Assembly: GCA_002688035.1 (NCBI GenBank)
Contig: NZBU01000002.1
Span: 24,120 to 88,119 of the forward strand
Direction of reading: 5' to 3'
Origin: Candidatus Iainarchaeum sp.
GTDB lineage: Archaea > Iainarchaeota > Iainarchaeia > Iainarchaeales > GCA-2688035
Length of the DNA: 64,000 nucleotides
Below, piece after piece: positions 47,261-56,634 of the stretch. The notes beneath the pieces were generated by a model, which did not search any database, was not told where the DNA came from, and saw only the letters and a program-made list of their open reading frames with translations. The position numbers and the translations under genes were made by a program. Numbering within the stretch: position 1 is the first letter of the stretch; the number at the start of each line of letters is the position of its first letter.

Positions 47261-48115
47261 AATTTGTTCAACAAGTTTTTTCTCAAAGACAATTTCTTTC
47301 TTGCTAACATCATTGCCGTGCTCGAAAATTAGTGGAATATTCTTTACCTGCGGAACCTTCTCCAAAAAAGAAAGCTGTTCAATGCTAGTGAATGCCTTGT
47401 GATCATTAAGACTGTTTCCAGGAGTAATCCCTGGGAAGTGGTGGATGTGCATCTCCCTTACTTTGTCCACCAGCAAAAGAAGTTCCTCAATGTTCCCTGA
47501 AACCATTGCATGGCCCACATCCAAAAGCAAGCCAAGCCCAGAGAATTTCTCAAAAAGTTTCTGGAAATCCTGTGCATGAAAGAGCGTTGCTTTTAGGGGC
47601 TCGTTTGGAATGCTCTCAATTGCAAAGTCACAGCCAATCTCCCTTGCCTTTGGCAGCGCAAAAGAAACAACTTCCTCCAAACCCTTAACTGCCTTCTCCC
47701 TTGAAATTTCTTCCCCGATCGTCGGCATTGCAAAGCCACTTCTGGCTCCACCAAAACCAACCTTGTTCAAAAAGCCGGGGTGAATACCAACAACCTTTGC
47801 TTCTGTAATCTCGGCAGCTTTGAATAATGCTTCAATTGTTTTCTTGTTCAAGGAAGTTAGGCCAATAGAAGGATTAAACCAGAATTTTTCTTCCTGCGGA
47901 GGAAAAAGACCGTGTACTGTAAAATTTGTGCCGGAAAAGTCCCCTCGGATCTTTTTCACTGTGCTCCAAACATCCTGCTCATAGCTGTGTGCTGCCCCAA
48001 GTTCCACAGTATTGAAACCCATATCCAGAACACTTTCAACTGAATCGTAAATGTTTTTGCCCTGGATCGCAAAATAAGTTGTGCTTAAACCAACAAGATT
48101 AGTCATACAAATCAA
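47252..48115 (-). CDS. Sugar phosphate isomerase/epimerase (AP endonuclease 2-type TIM barrel)
   Basis: VGLSTTYFAIQGKNIYDSVESVLDMGFNTVELGAAHSYE, VVGIHPGF, GLLLDVGHAMVSGN, EMHIHHFPG, PLIFEHGND. Confidence 0.88.
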   Translation of the reverse strand: MICMTNLVGLSTTYFAIQGKNIYDSVESVLDMGFNTVELGAAHSYEQDVWSTVKKIRGDFSGTNFTVHGLFPPQEEKFWFNPSIGLTSLNKKTIEALFKAAEITEAKVVGIHPGFLNKVGFGGARSGFAMPTIGEEISREKAVKGLEEVVSFALPKAREIGCDFAIESIPNEPLKATLFHAQDFQKLFEKFSGLGLLLDVGHAMVSGNIEELLLLVDKVREMHIHHFPGITPGNSLNDHKAFTSIEQLSFLEKVPQVKNIPLIFEHGNDVSKKEIVFEKKLVEQILE

Positions 48116-48128
48116 ATTATCTTTGCCA

Positions 48129-48863
48129 TTACATTTTTCTCAAAGCCAGTATTGTATTCCAATCTAACTTTTTTTTCAATTCGCCGGAATATTGAGAGAC
48201 AATGTTTCCCACAATTGCCTCTCTTAAAGAGAAGAGATTTCCACGTAACGCCTCTGCTCCTTTAATATGCTCAATAAGATAAGCAAGGCTGTTTGCAACC
48301 GTCCACAGCTCGTTGTGAAACTTTTTTACAATCCACTTCTTTGTCGGCTTCTTAGGAATCTTGGCCATTCTTGCCGCGCTCAAATCTAAGAGAACTATCT
48401 GGCCCTTGCGAGTTAGAGCAATATTCCCGCCATGCAAGTGATTGTGGGTTATTCCGAGAGAATGCATTTTTCCAACAAGCTCCTCGATTCTTAGCATGAA
48501 ACCAAGTGGGTCTTTGGAAAATATTTTCTGACCCTCCAGGGAATCCAATCCAAAGCCTGTTCTTTCAAACAACCCTCTACCCCTCCCCAATTCCTACATA
48601 AGTTTCTCTGTTCTAATTCCATTCTTTTCAAGCAGGTCTCTAACCTTTTTCGTTCTCGCACTAAATGGCTTAGTATAGTACTGTGCTTCGTGCGCAATTT
48701 TTCTAAGAGCCTTTGTTTTTCCGTGTGTGCCCTTTTTCAAGCGCGTGCCTTTCAAAACAAAGGCCTTTGTGCCCTTTTGCTGGGTCCTCCCTAAAGGAGA
48801 AGTGCTCACTGCTTTTGGCACCCAAAGCTTGAGGCCTTTTTTCGCAGGTTTTTTCGCAGGCAT
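48129..48863 (-). pseudogene. Protein kinase-like gene (RIO/Bud32-like loop) interrupted by an in-frame TAG at 48594-48596
   Basis: ORFs 48594..48992 and 48129..48590 are in the same frame; joined they read ...KNGIRTEKLM[TAG]ELGRGRGLFERTGFGLDSLEG...SLGITHNHLHGGNIALTRKGQIVLLDLSAAR. Pseudogene, recoding, sequencing error or two genes are all possible. Confidence 0.55.
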
Positions 48864-48924
48864 ACTAATTAGTTCACTAATAAATAATATAAATTCTTTA
48901 TTGCCATATTTAGTTGGTTTTAGC

Positions 48925-49647
48925 ATGAATCTTGGAATCAAAAAAGCATTTATTTTGGCAGGTGGAGAGGGCACTCGCTTGCGCCCTATCACTTATGAAA
49001 TGCAAAAGGCCATGATGCCTGTCCATGGCAAACCAGTTTTGCAGTGGAACATCGAACTTTGCAAGCGCTATGATGTGAAAGAAGTTGTGCTTGCCATTGG
49101 CTACAAACACGAGCAAATCGAGGACTATTTTGGGAATGGGAAAAAGTTTGGCTTGAAAATCAAGTATAATGTTGAGAAAAAATTTTTGGGAACGGCCGGA
49201 GCACTAAAGTTTGCTGAGAAGGATTTCAAGCGCGAGAAAAAGTTCATCATGATGAATGGTGATGAGTGCAAGACCGTTGACTTCAAGGCTTTAGATGGTG
49301 TGTTTGAAAGAAATGGGGCAACTGCCGCAATCGCACTCACCCCAATTAACTATACTGCTGCCGGCGGCCTTGTTAAAACCAGAAACGAAAAAATACTTGA
49401 CTTTGATGAGAAGCCAAAGGGTGAGAGAAAGGGCAGGAAGATGATTAATGCCGGCGCATACATCTTGTCATCAAAGATTTTGGATTATATTCCTGCAAGG
49501 AAAATGATTTCAATTGAGAAAGAAACTTTCCCACAGCTTGTTGAGGAAGGAAAAGCCTTTGCAAAGCCCTGTGTAAAACAGTTCTTCCAAACAGATACTT
49601 TTGAAAGATATGAGAAGGCAATCTTCAATTGGAAAGGATGGAAATAA
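48925..49647 (+). CDS. Sugar-phosphate nucleotidyltransferase
   Basis: Start ATG 48925: MNLGIKKAFILAGGEGTRLRPITYEMQKAMMPVHGKPVLQWNIEL. Confidence 0.94.
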   Translation: MNLGIKKAFILAGGEGTRLRPITYEMQKAMMPVHGKPVLQWNIELCKRYDVKEVVLAIGYKHEQIEDYFGNGKKFGLKIKYNVEKKFLGTAGALKFAEKDFKREKKFIMMNGDECKTVDFKALDGVFERNGATAAIALTPINYTAAGGLVKTRNEKILDFDEKPKGERKGRKMINAGAYILSSKILDYIPARKMISIEKETFPQLVEEGKAFAKPCVKQFFQTDTFERYEKAIFNWKGWK

Positions 49648-49672
49648 AAATTTTAGCCCAGGAGATTTACTT

Positions 49673-50200
49673 ATGGATTTAAGCGAAAAGATTAGGACTG
49701 TTCCGAATTTTCCAAAAGAAGGGATAATGTTTAAGGATATCACCACATTACTGCAGGACAGTGTAGCGTTTCGAAAAGCGGTTGATGACATTGTGGAATA
49801 CTTTATGCAAAAGGACCTACACTTTGATAAAGTTGTTTCAACAGAGGCCCGCGGATTTATCTTGGGCTCTGTTCTTGCCTATGAATTCCACGCAGGATTT
49901 GTTCCACTGCGAAAGCCTGGAAAACTTCCTGCTGAGAAGATAAAGCAGGAGTTTAAGACAGAATATAGTACCGATGCTTTTGAAATTCACAAAGACGCGG
50001 TTAAAGAAGGTGAGAGTGTGCTTGTTGTAGACGATCTCATTGCAACCGGGGGAACGCTAAAGGCCTCAGTTGACCTAGTGGAGAAACTTGGTGGAAAAGT
50101 TAATGGAATAGCAGCGCTTGTCGAACTTACTTTCTTAAATGGCAGGGACAAGGTAAAGGGCTATGACATTTGTTCCCTCATAAAATACGATAAGGAATAA
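49673..50200 (+). CDS. apt: Adenine phosphoribosyltransferase
   Basis: MDLSEKIRTVPNFPKEGIMFKDITTLLQD...EARGFILGSVLAYEF...VLVVDDLIATGGTLKASVDLVEKLG. Confidence 0.95.
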   Translation: MDLSEKIRTVPNFPKEGIMFKDITTLLQDSVAFRKAVDDIVEYFMQKDLHFDKVVSTEARGFILGSVLAYEFHAGFVPLRKPGKLPAEKIKQEFKTEYSTDAFEIHKDAVKEGESVLVVDDLIATGGTLKASVDLVEKLGGKVNGIAALVELTFLNGRDKVKGYDICSLIKYDKE

Positions 50201-50215
50201 TCTTTGGTGATCTAA

Positions 50216-51121
50216 TTGGTTGACGTGATTACTCTTGGAAGCATGGCTCTTGATTCACTTGAAACTCCTTTTGGAAAAGCAGAGAATGCACTGGGTGGAA
50301 GTGCTACATATGCTTCTACTGCAGCTTCACTCTTTGCAAAGCCTGGAATTGTAAGTGTTGTTGGAAAAGACTTCCCACAAGAACACATGGACTTTTTGCA
50401 GGAACGAGGCATCGACTTGGCAGGAGTCGAGAAAGCAGAGGGCAACACATTCTACTGGAAAGGCAAATACGGTTTTGATATTAATGTTGCTGAAACACTT
50501 GATGTTCAGCTTGGAGTTGTAGAAGGATTTAAACCAAAAGTTCCAGAGGAGTATAAGGATGCAGAGTACTTGTTCTTAGGAAACTTTGAGCCCGCAGTGC
50601 AGAAAAGTGTGCTGGAACAAATGAACAAGAGACCAAAACTTGTTGTGTCGGACACAATGAACTTTTACATTGACAAAGATCCTGAAGCGGTAAAGGAGAT
50701 GGTTAAACTTTCCGACATCGCACTAATGAATGACGGTGAAGCAAGGCAGTTGTTTGGAACAACCAATCTCATGAAAGCAGCGCGCGAAATCCTGAAGCTT
50801 GATTCAGAACTTGCGATTATTAAGAAGGGAGAGCATGGAGCAATCTTTATGACAAAAGATTCCTTCTTCTCAGCACCAGGCTATCCTTTGGAGAATGTTG
50901 TTGATCCTACTGGGGCGGGGGACAGCTTTGCAGGAACATTAACGGGTTATTTGGCAAAAACAGGGGATTTGGGTGAAGAAAATATTAGAAAGGCTTTGAT
51001 TTACGCGAGCAGTGTTGCAAGCTATAATGCTGAGGGCTTCTCCCTTGACAGGCTAAAAGATATTTCGCAGGAAGATATAGATAAAAGGTTTAACGAATTC
51101 AAGAAGATAGTGGACTTTTAA
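50216..51121 (+). CDS. PfkB family carbohydrate/nucleoside kinase
   Basis: ALGGSATYASTAASLFAKPGIVSVVGKDFPQEH; VVDPTGAGDSFAGTLTGYLA. Confidence 0.93.
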   Translation: MVDVITLGSMALDSLETPFGKAENALGGSATYASTAASLFAKPGIVSVVGKDFPQEHMDFLQERGIDLAGVEKAEGNTFYWKGKYGFDINVAETLDVQLGVVEGFKPKVPEEYKDAEYLFLGNFEPAVQKSVLEQMNKRPKLVVSDTMNFYIDKDPEAVKEMVKLSDIALMNDGEARQLFGTTNLMKAAREILKLDSELAIIKKGEHGAIFMTKDSFFSAPGYPLENVVDPTGAGDSFAGTLTGYLAKTGDLGEENIRKALIYASSVASYNAEGFSLDRLKDISQEDIDKRFNEFKKIVDF

Positions 51122-51131
51122 GTGATTTGAA

Positions 51132-51887
51132 ATGATTGGAATTATTGGCGGCTCAGGTTTGGATGACCCAGACATTCTAAAGAATGCAAAGGATGTTGAA
51201 GTTGAAACTTCTTTTGGAAAACCTAGTTCTCCCTTAAAGATTGGTGAGATTGGAGGAGTAAAGGTTTGTTTGATTGCAAGACACGGGAGAAAGCATACCA
51301 TCCCTCCAACGCAGGTCAACAACAGAGCAAACATCCAAGCATTGAAAGATCAGGGTTGTAAAGCAATTTTGGCTACAACTGCCTGCGGTTCCTTGCGAAA
51401 AGAAATTGGTAGGGGCGACCTTGTAATACTTGACCAGTTCATTGATTTCACAAGACTTAGAAAGCTCACTTTCTTTGAGGAATTCCAAGAGGGCGGGGGC
51501 GGTCCAAAGCATGTTGCAATGCCAGAGCCATTTGCACAAGAGCTAAGGGAGCTACTGATTGGAACTTGCAAGGATTTGAAGCTGAAGTTCCATGAGAAAG
51601 GAACTGTTGTCACAATTGAGGGCCCAAGGTTTTCTACGAGGGCAGAATCAAGGATGTTTAGAACCTGGGGTGCAGATGTAATTAATATGTCTGTTGCACC
51701 AGAGTGCATTTTGGCTAACGAGGCAGAAATTCCTTATGCTGCTATTGCCATGAGCACTGATTATGATAGTTGGTGTATTGAGGAAGCGCCAGTAGAGTGG
51801 AAAGAAATATTAAGAGTATTCGGTGCGAACGTAGAAAAAGTAACAACTCTAATTGTAAAGACAATTCCAAGTATTATTGAAAACTAA
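51132..51887 (+). CDS. mtnP: S-methyl-5'-thioadenosine phosphorylase
   Basis: IGIIGGSGLDDPDIL, ARHGRKHTIPPTQVNNRANI, EGPRFSTRAESRMFRTWGADVINMSVAPECILANEAEIPYAAIAMSTDYD. Confidence 0.94.
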   Translation: MIGIIGGSGLDDPDILKNAKDVEVETSFGKPSSPLKIGEIGGVKVCLIARHGRKHTIPPTQVNNRANIQALKDQGCKAILATTACGSLRKEIGRGDLVILDQFIDFTRLRKLTFFEEFQEGGGGPKHVAMPEPFAQELRELLIGTCKDLKLKFHEKGTVVTIEGPRFSTRAESRMFRTWGADVINMSVAPECILANEAEIPYAAIAMSTDYDSWCIEEAPVEWKEILRVFGANVEKVTTLIVKTIPSIIEN

Positions 51888-52740
51888 TAAGGGGCAAGAA
51901 ATCATATTGCTCTCTTAGATCTTCATAATCTTCTGGAACCCACCCATATTCAATATTCTTCTTTATCTGACAAGGCGTTTTCATTCCATAAATCCAAGAG
52001 CGATAAGTTTCCCAATGCATACCCAATTCCTTAGCCGATCCTCTAAGACTTTTTCCACTATGAAGATAGTGTCTCAAAACGTCCCAGTACTTCTCAGAGT
52101 CATGAGCTTTGCAATTTCTCAAATAAGCGATAGCTTCAGAAAGCTTTTTTCTTTTGTAACTTATAGCAAATCCAATATATTCTTGATATAATTCCAGATT
52201 TCTTAATAGTGATATTATCAATTTAGCCGAACCAAATTTTTTTATTACTACTTTACTTTGAATCCCAATATCTAACAAAAGCTGCTTGATTTGTTTAAGC
52301 AATGAAACATTATTTTGTGTAATAACTATCTGTCTTCGGTTATAAATCACGTCAACACTTCCCTCGGCATCTGAAAATCCCCTAATAAATCTGGCTTTTA
52401 TAAACTTGTCACCTTTAAGAATAAAGTCTGGAATTTCCTTATTATTTCTTGTTAGATTAATAAGTCTTTCAGCAAGGTTTGTACTATGAACAAAACAAGT
52501 AGGGTACTTTTTCAGTTTAATGGGTGCGAAAAGCCCATACGTTTTTGCAATAAGCTTTGCAAAATGTTGACAGAAGTCTAACTCCCTTACTTTCAATCTA
52601 ACTAAATTGTTTTTATAGATATAACCATCACCTAAAATTATGCCAACTATCTCCGCCTCATCAAGATTATCCTCGTAAGTCTGAGGAATTTCAATTTTTT
52701 TAAAGTTTGCAGGTCTTCTCAAAGGAAAACACCCCTGCAA
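51874..52740 (-). mobile_element. Free-standing LAGLIDADG homing endonuclease-like ORF
   Basis: EAEIVGIILGDGYIYKNNLVRLKVRELDFCQHF and KARFIRGFSDAEGSVDV are two LAGLIDADG-like motifs; 14-nt convergent overlap with mtnP. Confidence 0.82.
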
Positions 52741-52802
52741 GAAATTAAGTTATTCTCTTTTAAAAGATTTGGAGAGAGTGGATTTCCACTGTTCAGGGCA
52801 TT

Positions 52803-53261
52803 CTACAAAAAGCGGATTACTCCAAGCGAAAGAGCCGTTACTATTGCTCCTGCTATCAGCACACCCAATAGATTGGCTATTGCAAACTTCCTATGGCTTA
52901 GTCCAAGAAGATATGCTGCAAGGGCACCGCTCCAAGATCCGCTACCTGGCAAGGGAATGGCAACAAAGAGCGCAATTCCAAGCAAACCATACTTTTCAAC
53001 ATAGGGGAATGCTTTGCGCTGAGTCTTCTTTATTATTCTATTATATATATAGTCAACAAAATCTATCTTGCGGGCGAAGGGCAAGAGCTTGTCAAGACCA
53101 AAATATACTAGGGGCCCGAGGACTGCGTTGGTTGCAACAGCGGTTATGAAAACAAGCTGCCAAGGCAAACCCATACTTATGCCAACAGGAATGCTTGCGC
53201 GAAGTTCTATCCACGGCACTAAGGTTATAAGAAAAACGTAAAACAAATTATGTAAAGTCAC
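52803..53261 (-). CDS. Small multidrug export-like membrane protein (COG2426/PF06695 type)
   Basis: VPWIELRASIPVGISMGLPW...YGLLGIALFVAIPLPGSGSWSGALAAYLLG. Confidence 0.87.
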   Translation of the reverse strand: MTLHNLFYVFLITLVPWIELRASIPVGISMGLPWQLVFITAVATNAVLGPLVYFGLDKLLPFARKIDFVDYIYNRIIKKTQRKAFPYVEKYGLLGIALFVAIPLPGSGSWSGALAAYLLGLSHRKFAIANLLGVLIAGAIVTALSLGVIRFL

Positions 53262-53400
53262 TGTAAATCACTTGATATATTGGAAAATAAAAAAAGTATT
53301 AAAAAGAGTTAGTATGCAAATATATATGCCTAGAAAAATCGGATGCCTTATTTAAGCATCTTATACATAACATTGGCTCCTGCAAAGGAGCGTTGGGGGA

Positions 53401-56292
53401 TTGGGAGTGATAAAAAAATTTGCCTTCGTGTTAATTGCATTCTTGCTAGTTACCTCTTTTGTCTTTGCAACTTCCCCCACAATAACTATTATTTCTCCAA
53501 ACGGAGCATCATACCTTAACGGCTCTGCCAATATTGTTGTTTCTCTTGTAGATACAAACGCAAACGCGCAGATTGACCTGAATTTGGGTGTTGGCGGATC
53601 TGATAGTAATGTTCTAACAAACTTCAGGCTCACAGATTCCGGGAATTGCTCAAATTACACCGGAGACGCTACAAGCCTGTTTGAGTGCACTGTGAGTGTT
53701 AATACTACTTTGTTTGATGACGGAAACTACACTATTACAGGAACAGCCTTTGACCTGTTCAACTCTGCTACAAACAACAGCGATTCAAGCGATGCCACTG
53801 TACAATTTGACAATACTGCTCCAGTTGTTACAGCAGACCAATATGATTCAGATTGGAACAGCATGAGCCAAAACATTCACTTTACTTGTGCCGATGCACT
53901 ATCAACCTGTGAAAAAATCAATGTTAACGGAACTGATTATCCAGGAGCTGAAATCTGGGTCCTTATAACAGATGACGGAAACAACCAGGTTTCATTCTAC
54001 GGTGTTGACGTAGTTGGAAACCAGGGAAACGCAAAAGTTGTTGGCGCACCAATAGACGGAGAAGGCCCTACTATTAGCAACCACTCTCCAAGCAACGGAA
54101 ACTATGTCAACGATGCAACTCCAGAAGTAATTTTCCACATTACAGATGGCGGAAGCGGAGTAACACCCACCACAAACGATGTAAACGTAATAGTTATCGA
54201 TGGAGTAATAGTTCCTCTTGGGAGTTTCACCATCACCCCTACAACAGACGGAAACATTTACTCTTACACTCTACCAAGCGCAAAGTCAAGCGGCGACTCA
54301 ATCTTAGTGCAGGTAGATGTAAACGATTCACTTGAAAACAACACAAATGAAACCTGGAACTTCATAATAGATACAGAAGCTCCTACAAGCACGTCAATTA
54401 GCGCTTCAAGCCCTACAAACGATGAAACACCAGAATTTGATTTGGGTGCAACAGACTCTGGATCAGGAATGGGTGGGGGGAAGATGAAGTTCTCCTGTGA
54501 CAATTCAAACTGGGCCAGCGAAGTCAATTACAGTAGCTCTTACTCAAGCTTTAACATTACAAGTGGCTCAGGATGCACCAATTCCGAGGGAGACAAGACA
54601 ATTTATGTTCAATTCAGGGATGCTGCAGGAAACTGGAACACTAGTTCAAGCAGCGCAACAATCAGCTATGACACTAGTGCGCCTGGAACACCATCAGGTT
54701 TGAGCGCAAGCGCAGGAAATGAAGAAGTAACATTATCCTGGAATTCTGTAAGCGGAGCAAGCGAGTACAGAATATACCAAAACGGAAGCCAGAAGGCAAC
54801 AACCTCAAACACCTCTTACACTATAACCAACCTTTCAAACGGTACAACCTATGATTTTAGAATTAGTGCAGTTGATGGTGCAGGAAATGAAGGAAGCCAG
54901 AGCGATGAAGTAAGTGCAATTCCATCAAGTGATGGCGGAAGCACTAATGCAGACACAACCGATCCAACCATTTCATGGGATAACCCTGATAGTGGAGACA
55001 CTGTTTCAGGAATCATAGAACTTAGAGTTAGAGCAGATGATGACGACTCTGGACTCTCACAAGTAAAGTTTTACGTTGACAACAGAATTATTGACACGGT
55101 TAGAAGCAGAAGCAATGGCTTTTACAGGATTGATTGGAATTCTATGACCGTGGGAGATGGTTCTCACGCCCTTAAAGCACTTGCACTTGATCGCGCTGAA
55201 AACCCAAACAGCGCAAGCACAAGTATCAATATTACAACAGAGAACAACGGACATAGTGTTGATGGTCCAACAGGAGACGAGGCCGAGGCACAAGAAGCAA
55301 TAAAAGAAGCCAAGGATGCAAAAGCAGAGCTTGATGAAGATTTGGACATACTGGAGAAGCGCGGAATAGAAGTTTCTGATGATACTGATGAGGCAATTGA
55401 CAGTGCAAAAAGCAAACTGCGCAATGCAGATGACCAGTTTGATGACGAGAACTATGATGGGGCAAAAACCCTTGCAGAGAACGCAAAGCAGGGCTTTGAA
55501 ACAGCCAAGACAATGCTGAGCATTGAAACATACTCTGAAACAGATTACACTTACAATCCAAACACTCTTGTGATTATCCTGCAGGGATTGGGCATGAGCC
55601 AAGCAATTGCTGAAGAGTCTGCTGCCTTCCTTGAGAACATGACTGTTGAAAGAACACTTGAAATCCTAAAGGTCGTTGACGGAAGCACAACCAGGTACTT
55701 TGCAAGCATCAAAATCGTTGTAGAGAACAACGGAGAGGCCCAGAACCTAAAGGTCCTTGAGATTATTCCAAAAGGATTTATTGAGAACGCCAGCGACATT
55801 GTCGGCATGCAGGACTTTGATATTATCGAGGAAGATCCAACCATTTCATTTGATTTAAGTATTGCAAACAGTGAGACCATTGAAATATTCTACGGTTTGG
55901 GTGAAGAAATGAGAAAGAGCGATGCAGACAATTTGCTCGGACAAGAAGTCCTAAATGATTTCATGGCTCCACCACTCCTCTTGAACCAGGACACGGCTGC
56001 TGACGGAGCTGCACTTGGAGGCGTAGGAGCAGGATTCTTTGCACTACCAGGCCTGGGAGACTTAGCTTACCTTGTCACAATTGTAATAGTCGCACTAATA
56101 GTTCTCGCAATCGTTGTTTTCCTTGCACTAAACTATTTACAGAACAAGGATAACGATGATGACAATGTCTTTGGAATGGGTTATTCTTCAGAGGAAAAAC
56201 CATTCTACGAAGGCCTTGTCGGCTCAATCAAAGACAAGATGTCAAAAGAACCTCAAGAAGACCAAGGTCCAAAGTGGGCTTACAGAAACTAA
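53401..56292 (+). CDS. Secreted/anchored surface protein with Ig-like and fibronectin type III repeats and a C-terminal TM
   Basis: Signal-like FAFVLIAFLLVTSFVFA; FN3-like PGTPSGLSASAGNEEVTLSWNSVSGASEYRIYQNG...TYDFRISAVDGAGNEG; C-terminal TM LAYLVTIVIVALIVLAIVVFLALNYL; about 20 N-x-S/T sequons by eye. Confidence 0.88.
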   Translation: MGVIKKFAFVLIAFLLVTSFVFATSPTITIISPNGASYLNGSANIVVSLVDTNANAQIDLNLGVGGSDSNVLTNFRLTDSGNCSNYTGDATSLFECTVSVNTTLFDDGNYTITGTAFDLFNSATNNSDSSDATVQFDNTAPVVTADQYDSDWNSMSQNIHFTCADALSTCEKINVNGTDYPGAEIWVLITDDGNNQVSFYGVDVVGNQGNAKVVGAPIDGEGPTISNHSPSNGNYVNDATPEVIFHITDGGSGVTPTTNDVNVIVIDGVIVPLGSFTITPTTDGNIYSYTLPSAKSSGDSILVQVDVNDSLENNTNETWNFIIDTEAPTSTSISASSPTNDETPEFDLGATDSGSGMGGGKMKFSCDNSNWASEVNYSSSYSSFNITSGSGCTNSEGDKTIYVQFRDAAGNWNTSSSSATISYDTSAPGTPSGLSASAGNEEVTLSWNSVSGASEYRIYQNGSQKATTSNTSYTITNLSNGTTYDFRISAVDGAGNEGSQSDEVSAIPSSDGGSTNADTTDPTISWDNPDSGDTVSGIIELRVRADDDDSGLSQVKFYVDNRIIDTVRSRSNGFYRIDWNSMTVGDGSHALKALALDRAENPNSASTSINITTENNGHSVDGPTGDEAEAQEAIKEAKDAKAELDEDLDILEKRGIEVSDDTDEAIDSAKSKLRNADDQFDDENYDGAKTLAENAKQGFETAKTMLSIETYSETDYTYNPNTLVIILQGLGMSQAIAEESAAFLENMTVERTLEILKVVDGSTTRYFASIKIVVENNGEAQNLKVLEIIPKGFIENASDIVGMQDFDIIEEDPTISFDLSIANSETIEIFYGLGEEMRKSDADNLLGQEVLNDFMAPPLLLNQDTAADGAALGGVGAGFFALPGLGDLAYLVTIVIVALIVLAIVVFLALNYLQNKDNDDDNVFGMGYSSEEKPFYEGLVGSIKDKMSKEPQEDQGPKWAYRN

Positions 56293-56298
56293 TTGCAA

Positions 56299-56634
56299 TT
56301 AGTATTTGAATTTTCTTTCGTATTTTTTGTGGTCAAGCCATTCCAGTATCACACTTAGAATAATAACCTCATCTCTTTCAACAGCATAGAGAAGCCGCCA
56401 AGCATTTGGCAAGTTATACTTCCAGCAATTATCAATTCCGTATTTTAAGGCATATTCTTTTGGAATTTGTTTTTTAGGAATTTGAATTCCTGCAAAAGCA
56501 TTTTCTTCAAGATTCTTAAATGCCTGAACCAAGAACTGGTAAAACTGTTTCTCCTCAACCTTAGAGTGTTCTAATTCTTCAAAAGCTTTCTTAATCTTGC
56601 TATCTGCGAATTTAATTTTTGATGACAATCTCAT
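56299..56634 (-). CDS. RelE/ParE-superfamily toxin-like protein
   Basis: MRLSSKIKFADSKIKKAFEEL...YGIDNCWKYNLPNAWRLLYAVERDEVIILSVILEWLDHKKYERKF; ATGA overlap with the upstream gene. Confidence 0.8.
   Translation of the reverse strand: MRLSSKIKFADSKIKKAFEELEHSKVEEKQFYQFLVQAFKNLEENAFAGIQIPKKQIPKEYALKYGIDNCWKYNLPNAWRLLYAVERDEVIILSVILEWLDHKKYERKFKY

Noticed and set aside
48594-48596. Global reassignment of TAG as a sense codon (pyrrolysine-type code)
   Set aside because: TAG terminates other clear genes in this window (e.g. cysN at 29713 and the radical SAM gene at 31951), so only a local explanation is tenable.
55057-55602. 181-aa minus-strand ORF opposite the surface protein
   Set aside because: It is Cys/Ile/Leu-rich antisense translation of Asp/Ala/Glu-rich repeats, not a plausible gene.
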